DNA of 5,733 bases from Bacteroidales bacterium (GTDB lineage: Bacteria > Bacteroidota > Bacteroidia > Bacteroidales > UBA932): contig JAEFAI010000052.1 of assembly GCA_016291185.1 (NCBI GenBank), forward strand, positions 1 through 5,733. Reading direction: 5' to 3'. The notes under the pieces were generated by a model. The model did no database searches. It was not told the origin of the DNA and saw nothing but the letters and a program-made list of their open reading frames with translations. This document shows positions 1 to 5,733 of the stretch, piece after piece. Made by a program: the position numbers and the translations under genes. The number at the start of each line of letters is the position of its first letter. The stretch's first letter is position 1.

Positions 1-842
1 CCGGCTGGAACGCCGCCTCCAAGGAGATCGAGGAGATCCAGGCCGCCTGGCGCCGCATCGGCTACGCCACCAAGAAGGACAACCAGAAGATTTACGACCG
101 TTTCCGCGCCGCCTGCGACGCGTTCTTTACCCGCAAGCGTGAGTTCTATTCCGGCATCAAGGACAATATGTCCGAGAACCTGGAGAAGAAGCTCTCGCTG
201 ATCGAGCAGGCCGAGGCGCTCAAGACCAGCACGGAGTGGAAGAAGGCTACGGACCAGTTCATCGCCCTGCAGAAGCAGTGGAAGGAGATCGGCGCCGTGC
301 CGCGCAAGAAGTCCGAGGCGCTCTGGAAGCGCTTCCGCGCTGCCTGCGACGAGTATTTCGCCGCGCGTGACGCCAATGCCGGCGGCGAGAACGACTTCTA
401 CGGCAACCTTCGCGCGAAGCGCAAGGTCGTCGAGGACATCCAGGCCTACACGCCTGCGGAGGACGCTGCCGCCAACGAGTCCGCGATGCGCGCCTTCCAG
501 GAGCGCTGGTCGGCCATCGGCCACGTCCCCTTCAAGGAGAAGGATGCCATCGGCCGCGCCTATCGCGACGCCATGCAGGCGAAATTCCCGGAGTTCAACG
601 CTCCCCGCAGCGCATCCGCCCACGTCGGCCGCGCCCCGCGCAGCCCCAAGGATGCCCTGATCGAGAAGTACAACAAGCTCCAGCAGAACATCACGACGTA
701 CGAGAATAATATCGGATTCTTCTCCGCTTCCAAGAACAGCGAACCGCTGATCCGCCAGATGGAGGAGAGAATCGAGCAAGCCAAGGCCGAGTTGAAGGAA
801 TTGGAGGCGCAGATCCGTAAGGCTGAGGAGGGCGAGGCATAA
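1..842 (+). CDS. DUF349 domain-containing repeat protein, C-terminal part (5' end outside window)
   Basis: The frame is open from the first full codon at base 3 to the TAA at 840-842, giving 279 visible residues; the true start lies upstream, so the ATG at 168 is only an internal Met. Three copies of a DUF349-type unit are visible, each with a W-x-x-I-G core. The core Trp residues are at visible residues 16, 93 and 169, a period of 76-77. The first two copies also share the sequence RFRAACD; the third is more diverged. After a short Pro/Ser/Arg-rich linker the protein ends in a charged helical segment rich in Glu, Lys and Gln, probably a coiled coil. No signal peptide or membrane segment is visible, so it is probably cytoplasmic. 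The family is common in Bacteroidota and Actinobacteria, but I know of no established biochemical role. Its stop overlaps the yidC start (TAATG), which suggests translational coupling. The family call is firm; the function is unknown. Confidence 0.85.
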   Translation, partial: GWNAASKEIEEIQAAWRRIGYATKKDNQKIYDRFRAACDAFFTRKREFYSGIKDNMSENLEKKLSLIEQAEALKTSTEWKKATDQFIALQKQWKEIGAVPRKKSEALWKRFRAACDEYFAARDANAGGENDFYGNLRAKRKVVEDIQAYTPAEDAAANESAMRAFQERWSAIGHVPFKEKDAIGRAYRDAMQAKFPEFNAPRSASAHVGRAPRSPKDALIEKYNKLQQNITTYENNIGFFSASKNSEPLIRQMEERIEQAKAELKELEAQIRKAEEGEA

Positions 843-2710
843 TGGACAAGAATTCAGTTATCGGCTTCATCCTGATTGCCGCCATCTTCATCGGCTTCAC
901 CGTCTTTCAGTCCAATCAGGCCCGCAAGCGGGCGGAGCTGCAGGCGCAGCTGGATTCCATCTCCCGCGTGGAGTCCCTGGAGCGCCAGCTCGCCGAGGCG
1001 GAGTGGTCCGCTTCGCAGTCCGACAGCGTGACGACCGCCCCGGCTGCGGCGGCTCCCGTGGCGATTTATAAGGATTCCCTGCTGGAAGTGGCTTCCCGCG
1101 CCCAGGAGGAGATCGTCACCCTCGAGAACAGCAAGATCAAGGTGGCGTTCACCACCCGCGGCGCCCAGCCGTATTCCGTGCAGGTCAAGGACTACAAGAA
1201 CTACGACAGCACCGACCTCTATATTTTCAAGCCCGGCAAGGCGGAGTATTCGCTCAGCCTGTACGCCGGCGAGGCCATCCGCACCAAGGATTTCAACTTC
1301 CAGGTGGCGGAGCGGACGGACAGCACCGTGGTGATGCGCCTGCCGTTCGCCGGCGGCGGCTACATCGAGCAGAGGTACACCCTGCACGCGGATAGCTACC
1401 AGATGGACAACCTGCTCTCCTTCGTGGATATGCAGAACGTCATCCCGCGTAATGTCAACATGTTCGACATCGACTTCGACATGACGCTCCCGCGCATGGA
1501 GAAGGGCTATAAGAACGAATCCCAGTATTCCAAGCTGAACTACTATTTCGAGGGTGACAAGAAGCCCTCGGAGATCGGCCGTGGCCGTAACGGCAGCCGT
1601 CGCGTCGATAACAAGCTGAGCTGGTTCGCTTTCCAGCAGCAGTTCTTCTCCGCGATTGTGCGTGCGCCGCAGGAGTTCGCTTCCGGCGAGCTGGCCGTGA
1701 GCTTCTATCCGCAGGAGGATCCCGAGCACAACCTGATGGCCTGCAGTGCGAAGATGCGCGCTGACCTGCCCGCGGGCGGCAACGGGAGCATTCCTTTTGA
1801 GTTCTACTTTGGCCCGAACCATTTCCGGACCCTCAAGGCCATCGGACACAAGTTCGAGAAGATCATTCCGCTGGGCGGCTGGCTCGTGGGCTGGTTCACC
1901 CGCTACGCGATCATCCCGATGTTCGACTTCTTCCATCGCTTCATCTCCAGCTTCGGTCTGATCATCCTCCTGATGACCCTCGTCATCAAGACCGTGGTCT
2001 TCCCGCTGACCTATAAGTCTTATGCTTCTTCCGCCAAGATGAGCGCGCTGAAGCCTGAGTTGGACAAGATCAACGAGAAGTTCCCGCACGCGGACAATCA
2101 GCAGGAAATGATGAAGAAGCAGCAGGCTACGATGGATCTGTACAAGCGGGCGGGCGTGAGTCCGCTGGGCGGATGCCTGCCGACCCTGCTGACTTTCCCG
2201 ATCCTGTGGGCCATGTTCCGCTTCTTCCCGGCCTCCATCGAGCTGCGTCAGCAGCCGTTCCTGTGGTGCGACGACCTGTCGGCCTATGATGCCTTTATCG
2301 ATTTCGGCACGCGCGTGCCGCTGATCGGCGACCACATCTCGCTGTTTGCCCTGTTGATGGCTGTCACCATGTGGGGCTATTCCAAGATGACGGTGTCCAG
2401 CCAGCCGGGCGGCAACGATCCCAATGCCGCGTCGATGCGCTTCATGAGCGTGTGGCTGATGCCGGTCATGATGTTTTTCATCTGTAACAGCCTCTCCGCC
2501 GCGTTGAGCTACTATTATCTGCTTTCGCAGCTGATCGCCATCGTGCAGACCTGGCTGATCCGTAGTTCCATCGACAAGGACGCCATCCTTGCCAAGGTGC
2601 GCGCCTCCGCCGGCAAGCCGCTGCCGAAGAGCAAGTGGCAGCAGCGCCTCGAGGAAGCGCAGAAGATGCAAGAGCAGATGCAGCGCGAACAGGCCAAGAA
2701 GCGCAAATAA
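842..2710 (+). CDS. yidC: Membrane protein insertase YidC (Oxa1 family, Gram-negative type)
   Basis: YidC inserts and folds inner-membrane proteins, alone or with SecYEG. The 622-residue length fits the Gram-negative form. An N-terminal membrane anchor (about residues 7-22) is followed by a charged coiled-coil-like stretch (about 25-60) and a large periplasmic domain (about 91-340). The conserved Oxa1 core follows: a segment from Phe371 with IKTVVFPLTYKSY, the cytoplasmic loop with SSAKMSALKPELDKI, the segment beginning SPLGGCLP at 440, a segment at about 498-514, and the last two at about 535-549 and 553-571. The groove residue that is Arg366 in E. coli is Lys383 here, which I recall as usual in Bacteroidota. 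The C-terminus is a basic Gln/Lys/Arg-rich tail, likely ribosome-facing. The ATG shares its A with the upstream stop. A GGAGGG at 827-832 has good Shine-Dalgarno spacing but also encodes Glu-Gly, so it may be coincidental. The stop overlaps the yggS start. Confidence 0.97.
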   Translation: MDKNSVIGFILIAAIFIGFTVFQSNQARKRAELQAQLDSISRVESLERQLAEAEWSASQSDSVTTAPAAAAPVAIYKDSLLEVASRAQEEIVTLENSKIKVAFTTRGAQPYSVQVKDYKNYDSTDLYIFKPGKAEYSLSLYAGEAIRTKDFNFQVAERTDSTVVMRLPFAGGGYIEQRYTLHADSYQMDNLLSFVDMQNVIPRNVNMFDIDFDMTLPRMEKGYKNESQYSKLNYYFEGDKKPSEIGRGRNGSRRVDNKLSWFAFQQQFFSAIVRAPQEFASGELAVSFYPQEDPEHNLMACSAKMRADLPAGGNGSIPFEFYFGPNHFRTLKAIGHKFEKIIPLGGWLVGWFTRYAIIPMFDFFHRFISSFGLIILLMTLVIKTVVFPLTYKSYASSAKMSALKPELDKINEKFPHADNQQEMMKKQQATMDLYKRAGVSPLGGCLPTLLTFPILWAMFRFFPASIELRQQPFLWCDDLSAYDAFIDFGTRVPLIGDHISLFALLMAVTMWGYSKMTVSSQPGGNDPNAASMRFMSVWLMPVMMFFICNSLSAALSYYYLLSQLIAIVQTWLIRSSIDKDAILAKVRASAGKPLPKSKWQQRLEEAQKMQEQMQREQAKKRK

Positions 2711-3447
2711 TGATTAAAGAGAATATCATAGCGATTCAAGGACAACTGCCACCGGAGGTCAAACTGGTGGCAGTTTCCAAATTCCACCCGGTGGAAGCCA
2801 TTCAGGAGGCGTATGCCGCCGGGCAGCGCCGCTTTGGCGAAAACCGGCCCCAGGAGTTTGCTCGCAAAGTAGAAGAGATCGCCGCGTGGTTGCGCGGTCG
2901 CGATAGCGACACCCGCGCCATCCCCCTTGAGGGGGTGCAGGGGGTGAAGGCACACGAAGTGCCACGGAACGAAGTGGAGTGGCATTTCATAGGACATTTG
3001 CAGACCAATAAATTGAAAATGGTCCTGCCGTACGCCGACCTCGTGCAGTCCGTGGACAGCCAGCATCTGCTGGATGCCATCCAGGACTGGGGCAAGGCGA
3101 ACGGCAAGGTGATCCGCGTACTGCTGGAGCTGCACATCGGGGCGGAGGAGACGAAGACGGGCTTCAAGGAGGAGGAGGTCCTGGACATCCTGTTCCGGGC
3201 CGACAAATACAAGAACATCTGCTTCTGCGGCCTGATGGGTATGGCTTCGCACACGGACAACGAGGAGGATATCCGCGCGGACTTCGCGCGCATCGCCGAC
3301 TTCAAAGCCTACCTGGACGATCTCTTCCCGGAGCTCGCTGACTTCAAGGAGCTCTCCATCGGCATGTCCGGCGACTGGAAGGTCGCTCTCGACTACGGCG
3401 CCACCATCGTCCGCATCGGTACCGCTATTTTTGGAGAACGACAATAA
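2710..3447 (+). CDS. yggS: YggS/PLPBP family pyridoxal-phosphate homeostasis protein, with an in-frame insert
   Basis: This is a single-domain TIM-barrel protein that binds pyridoxal 5'-phosphate and maintains vitamin B6 and amino-acid balance; no catalytic activity is established for the family. I chose the ATG at 2710 (245 residues): it forms a TAATG overlap with yidC and puts the family N-terminus in register. An in-frame ATG at 2635 would add 25 residues lying inside the yidC tail. Visible motifs are LVAVSKF with the PLP lysine at Lys24, RRFGEN (40-45), EWHFIGHLQTNK (90-101), GLMGMA (174-179), SIGMSGD (216-222) and VRIGTAIFGER near the end, where the phosphate-binding region lies. About 44 residues separate FGEN from EWHFIG, against about 16-20 in E. 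coli and Bacteroides homologues recalled from memory. The extra residues come from hairpin-rich DNA annotated separately. All conserved motifs are intact, so the protein is probably functional. Confidence 0.94.
   Translation: MIKENIIAIQGQLPPEVKLVAVSKFHPVEAIQEAYAAGQRRFGENRPQEFARKVEEIAAWLRGRDSDTRAIPLEGVQGVKAHEVPRNEVEWHFIGHLQTNKLKMVLPYADLVQSVDSQHLLDAIQDWGKANGKVIRVLLELHIGAEETKTGFKEEEVLDILFRADKYKNICFCGLMGMASHTDNEEDIRADFARIADFKAYLDDLFPELADFKELSIGMSGDWKVALDYGATIVRIGTAIFGERQ
2744..2775. repeat. Perfect 10-bp inverted repeat near the start of yggS
   Basis: AACTGCCACC at 2744-2753 is followed by its exact reverse complement GGTGGCAGTT at 2766-2775. In RNA the stem could extend inward by a G-U and a G-C pair (2754 with 2765, 2755 with 2764), leaving an 8-nt loop. 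The hairpin begins 34 nt after the first base of the yggS start codon. No uninterrupted T-run follows, so it does not look like an intrinsic terminator. It could affect translation or stability of the message. The region also encodes the conserved LPPEVKLVAVSK stretch, so codon constraint may explain part of it. Confidence 0.6.
2892..2977. repeat. Palindrome-rich in-frame insert inside yggS (REP-like element, tentative)
   Basis: Four adjacent stem-loops can be drawn from the bases. In the first, GCGCG (2892-2896) plus GTCGC (2897-2901) pair with GCGAC (2906-2910) and CGCGC (2914-2918), with loop GATA and a 3-nt bulge. In the second, CCCCCT (2922-2927) pairs with AGGGGG (2930-2935). In the third, GGCAC (2949-2953) pairs with GTGCC (2959-2963). 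In the fourth, CCAC (2962-2965) pairs with GTGG (2974-2977). Two short direct repeats lie in the same stretch: AGGGGGTG at 2930-2937 and 2939-2946, and ACGAAGTG at 2954-2961 and 2969-2976. The stretch coincides with roughly 24-28 residues not expected in YggS and leaves the frame intact. The structure is seen directly; calling it an inserted repeat element is inference, by analogy with Rickettsia palindromic elements found in frame within genes. Confidence 0.5.
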
Positions 3448-3456
3448 CAACTTGAT

Positions 3457-4281
3457 ATGAAGATTCTGGTTACCAATGACGACGGATATGATGCCAAGGG
3501 ACTGCAGTCCCTGGTGAAGATCCTGCGGCCGTACGGCGAGCTGACCGTCGTGGCCCCGAAGCATCCGCAGAGCGGGATGTCGATGGCGGTCACGATGGGC
3601 TACAAGCCCATTGCCGTGAAGCACCTGGAGCAGAAGCCGGGCGAGGACTGGTGGTACCTGGACGGTACGCCCGCGAGCTGCGTGAAGTACGGCCTCGACA
3701 ATGTGCTTCATCCGGCGCGGCCGGACCTGGTCGTCAGCGGAATCAATCACGGCAGCAACGCTGCCACCGCCGCCATCTACTCCGGCACCATCGGCGCCGC
3801 GATGGAGGGTGCCGTGAACGGCATTCCGGCCATCGGCGTGAGCCTGGACACCTTCAATCCGGATCCGGATTTCTCCGGTGTCGAGGCGCTCCTGCCGCGC
3901 ATCCTGGACAAGCTGCTCCCGCAGATGGAGCCGCGCTACGGCCGCTTCTACAACATCAATTTCCCGCACCGTCCCGCCGAGCGCATCCACGGCGTGCGCA
4001 CCGCCCGGATGGGCCGTGCCCACTGGGAGCACGAGTACCAGGACTATGGCCGCTTCCTCGACGAGCGCGGCCACACCCCCTCGGAGGAGGACTGCCGTTA
4101 CCTGGCGCACCTGGAGCCGGACGAGCTGCTCTACGTGATGGCAGGGGATTTTACGGACAACGGAGATAATCCCAAGGACGCCGACCACCTCCTGCTTCAG
4201 CAGGGCTACGTGGTGATCACGTCCCACAATATCGATAACACCGACCCGGGCGAATTCGACCGTCTATGCGCTATTATCTGA
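3457..4281 (+). CDS. surE: 5'/3'-nucleotidase SurE
   Basis: SurE is a metal-dependent phosphatase that releases phosphate from nucleoside 5'- and 3'-monophosphates; some homologues also cleave short polyphosphate. The protein starts MKILVTNDDGYDAKGL, with the metal-binding pair Asp8-Asp9. Ser39 follows in the QSGMSMAVT loop, and Asn97 lies in SGINHGSNAA; these are the usual metal and phosphate ligands. GTPASCVKYGL (70-80) and YSGTIGAAMEG (108-118) are further family hallmarks, and NINFP is present further on. At 274 residues it is somewhat longer than E. coli SurE (253), the extra length lying in the C-terminal third (about 196-235). The start is 9 nt after the yggS stop with no clear Shine-Dalgarno sequence. 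Its last 16 nt overlap lpxB in another frame. A surE-lpxB pairing is, as I recall, common in Bacteroidales. The protein is probably cytoplasmic, with no signal peptide visible. Confidence 0.96.
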   Translation: MKILVTNDDGYDAKGLQSLVKILRPYGELTVVAPKHPQSGMSMAVTMGYKPIAVKHLEQKPGEDWWYLDGTPASCVKYGLDNVLHPARPDLVVSGINHGSNAATAAIYSGTIGAAMEGAVNGIPAIGVSLDTFNPDPDFSGVEALLPRILDKLLPQMEPRYGRFYNINFPHRPAERIHGVRTARMGRAHWEHEYQDYGRFLDERGHTPSEEDCRYLAHLEPDELLYVMAGDFTDNGDNPKDADHLLLQQGYVVITSHNIDNTDPGEFDRLCAII

Positions 4282-5408
4282 TAGCCGGGGAGGCCTCCGG
4301 CGACCTGCACGGCAGCAACCTTATCAAGGGACTGCTTGCCGAGGATCCGGAAGCGGAGTGCCGTTGCCGGGGCGGGGATCTGATGCAGGCGGCCGGCGCG
4401 ACGCTGGTGCAGCACTACCGCGACGGCGCCGTGATGCTGCTGGACGTGCTCTTCAAAGCCGGCAAACTGCTGCGCAGCCTGCGCGACTGCAAGCGCGACA
4501 TTGCCGCGTGGCGGCCGGACGTGGTGATTCTGATCGACTACCCGGGCTTCAATATGCGCATCGCGAAATGGTGCCACGCTCACGGCATTCGTGTTTTCTA
4601 CTATATCGCGCCGAAGACCTGGGCTTCCCGCGCAAGCCGCAACCGCAAGCTGAAGGCCTGGGTGGACCGGCTCTTCATCGTGTTCCCCTTCGAGGTGCCT
4701 TATTTCACGGAGCAGGGGATTCCGTTCACCTACCAGGGCAATCCGCTGCTGGACGCGGTGGACGGCCACGAATACGTGCGCCCCGTGGCGGGGCGCTATA
4801 TCGCGCTGCTTGCCGGTTCGCGCAAAGATGAAATCCGGCGCATGATGCCCCGGATGATGCAGACGGTGGACCTGCTCGCCGCCCGGCCGGGCTGGTCGGA
4901 CGTGCGCTTCGTGGTGGCCGGCGCGCCGGCCCGCAGCGAAGCGGACTATCTTCCGTATATCGCCGGCCGGCAGAACGTGGATCTGCTCTTTGGACGCACC
5001 TATGACATTCTCCGCTTTGCGGACGCTGCCGTCGTCAATTCCGGCACGGCCTCGCTGGAGGCGGCGCTGATCGGCACGCCGCAGGTGGTGGTGTGGAGCA
5101 CGGCCTACCCGGTGGCCTGGGTGCTGGACAAGGTGCATTTTCTGGACCGCATCCGCTTCATTTCTCTGGGTAACCTGTGCCTGGGGCGGGAAGCGTTTCG
5201 CGAACTGCTGCAGTGGTTCTTCACGCCGGAGTCTGCCTCGGCGGAGGTCGTCCGGCTGGTCGAAGACGCGCCGTACCGGGAGAAAATGCTCTCGGACTAC
5301 GCCGACATCCGCGCCTCGCTCGGCGGGGCGGGGGCCTCTTGCGCCGTTGCGCGCGCGATGATAGAAGAAATTCGCAAAGGGGTTGATTTTCACGAAAAAA
5401 AGCGCTAA
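4266..5408 (+). CDS. lpxB: Lipid A disaccharide synthase LpxB
   Basis: LpxB joins UDP-2,3-diacylglucosamine and lipid X (2,3-diacylglucosamine 1-phosphate) to form the lipid A disaccharide 1-phosphate, at the cytoplasmic face of the inner membrane (GT19 family, GT-B fold). Its 380 residues match E. coli (382). The N-terminal half shows IAGEASGDLHGSNL (6-19), RGGDLMQAAG (35-44), LIDYPGFN (89-96) with Asp91 equivalent to catalytic Asp98 of E. coli, IAPKTW (114-119), FPFE (140-143) and GNPLLD (158-163). The C-terminal half shows ALLAGSRKDEI with Arg186 equivalent to E. coli Arg201, then NSGTASLEAALIGTPQVVVW from Asn258, the nucleotide-sugar site, and FISLGNLCLGRE. The linker between the halves looks short beside the Bacteroides proteins I recall. 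The start overlaps surE by 16 nt without a Shine-Dalgarno sequence, so translation is probably coupled. This gene implies an LPS or lipooligosaccharide outer membrane. Confidence 0.96.
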   Translation: MRYYLIAGEASGDLHGSNLIKGLLAEDPEAECRCRGGDLMQAAGATLVQHYRDGAVMLLDVLFKAGKLLRSLRDCKRDIAAWRPDVVILIDYPGFNMRIAKWCHAHGIRVFYYIAPKTWASRASRNRKLKAWVDRLFIVFPFEVPYFTEQGIPFTYQGNPLLDAVDGHEYVRPVAGRYIALLAGSRKDEIRRMMPRMMQTVDLLAARPGWSDVRFVVAGAPARSEADYLPYIAGRQNVDLLFGRTYDILRFADAAVVNSGTASLEAALIGTPQVVVWSTAYPVAWVLDKVHFLDRIRFISLGNLCLGREAFRELLQWFFTPESASAEVVRLVEDAPYREKMLSDYADIRASLGGAGASCAVARAMIEEIRKGVDFHEKKR

Positions 5409-5413
5409 ATTTG
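5383..5413 (+). promoter_or_regulatory. Predicted Bacteroidetes-type sigma-ABfr promoter for gap
   Basis: TAAATTTG at 5406-5413 matches the Bacteroidetes -7 consensus TAnnTTTG at every fixed position. A TTG at 5383-5385 lies 20 nt upstream, matching the -33 element (TTTG/TTG at about 19-21 nt spacing). The start site would then fall near 5418-5422, giving a 5' leader of roughly 56-60 nt before the gap ATG at 5478. The -33 box is inside the last codons of lpxB and the -7 box begins at the first base of the lpxB stop codon. The leader is AT-rich, unlike the GC-rich genes around it. Confidence 0.6.
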
Positions 5414-5424
5414 CGTCGCTTTTT
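5397..5424 (+). terminator. Possible weak intrinsic terminator after lpxB
   Basis: AAAAAGCG at 5397-5404 pairs with CGCTTTTT at 5417-5424, giving an 8-bp stem with a 12-nt loop. The T-run doubles as the right arm, as in A-tract/T-tract terminators that can act on either strand. Only three pairs are G-C, so the hairpin is weak. The left arm covers the last lpxB codons and the loop holds the -7 box of the predicted gap promoter. Its position at the end of the operon supports the call; its low stability argues against strong termination. Confidence 0.35.
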
Positions 5425-5465
5425 GGTTAGAAGTAGTACAACAACAATTTATTAACAACTTATAG

Positions 5466-5733
<268 letters not shown>

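Noticed and set aside
1457..1494. Repeated GACAT/GACTTC words in yidC resembling a small inverted repeat
   Set aside because: They arise from the repeated Asp, Phe and Met codons of the stretch MFDIDFDM, and the pairing is short and imperfect.
854..2671. 605-codon open frame on the - strand opposite yidC, and similar ones at 2515-4227 and 4206-5393
   Set aside because: Each lies in codon register with a well-supported sense gene, is explained by avoidance of TTA/CTA/TCA codons, and translates to His/Arg/Val-rich sequence with no recognisable domain.
2635..2709. Upstream in-frame ATG that would lengthen YggS by 25 residues
   Set aside because: The extra residues lie inside the yidC coding tail, look like a frame shadow (Ala/Arg-rich), and the ATG at 2710 gives both a TAATG junction and the family N-terminus.
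3426..3433. TATTTTTG just before surE, matching the Bacteroidetes -7 consensus
   Set aside because: No TTG or TTTG lies 19-21 nt upstream, and the bases encode the conserved TAIFGER end of YggS, so the match is probably due to coding.
3751..3765. 6-bp hairpin GGCAGC-AAC-GCTGCC in surE
   Set aside because: It encodes the conserved GSNAA of the SurE active-site loop; the pairing follows from codon choice there.
3651..4169. 172-codon + strand open frame within surE, and similar ones inside lpxB (4358-4831) and the DUF349 gene (367-660)
   Set aside because: They are out-of-frame Arg/Pro/Ala-rich shadows of GC-rich genes, with no domain or plausible start context.
5395..5401. Run of seven A residues near the end of lpxB as a possible slippage site
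   Set aside because: Slippage would alter only the last few residues, and no alternative frame gives a meaningful product; the run is better explained as part of the terminator stem.

Overview
This window is a stretch of housekeeping chromosome from a GC-rich member of the Bacteroidota, most likely Bacteroidales; I cannot name the genus. Four things point there. The YidC homologue has a long periplasmic domain, a Lys in the groove position that is Arg in E. coli, and a basic Gln/Lys-rich tail. LpxB is of the GGDLMQ / GNPLLD / ALLAGSRK type. A DUF349 repeat protein is present. The gap promoter matches the Bacteroidetes consensus (TTG, 20-nt spacer, TAnnTTTG), and gap has no Shine-Dalgarno sequence. 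Almost everything lies on the + strand and the region is densely packed.

Layout: (1) bases 1-842, the C-terminal part of a DUF349 tandem-repeat protein, cut by the window edge; (2) 842-2710, yidC, the inner-membrane protein insertase; (3) 2710-3447, yggS, the PLP-homeostasis protein, carrying an unusual in-frame palindrome-rich insert; (4) 3457-4281, surE, a nucleoside monophosphate phosphatase; (5) 4266-5408, lpxB, lipid A disaccharide synthase; (6) 5478 to the window end, the first 85 codons of gap, glyceraldehyde-3-phosphate dehydrogenase. Genes 1-5 look like one operon: two junctions are TAATG stop/start overlaps, one gap is 9 nt, and surE and lpxB overlap by 16 nt. No internal promoter is convincing. 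The gap gene appears to be a separate unit, with its promoter embedded in the end of lpxB and overlapping a possible weak terminator for the upstream operon.

Two operon members build the envelope: YidC inserts inner-membrane proteins and LpxB makes the lipid A disaccharide. The others (DUF349 protein, YggS, SurE) have general or metabolic roles, so the operon probably serves growth-linked co-expression rather than one pathway.

I found no mobile element, CRISPR array, RNA gene or defence system, and no sign of a wholly new system. The best lead is the hairpin-dense insert within yggS (about 2886-2979). It looks like a small palindromic repeat element that entered a conserved gene without breaking it. 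Next are a strong hairpin near the start of yggS and the overlapping terminator/promoter between lpxB and gap.
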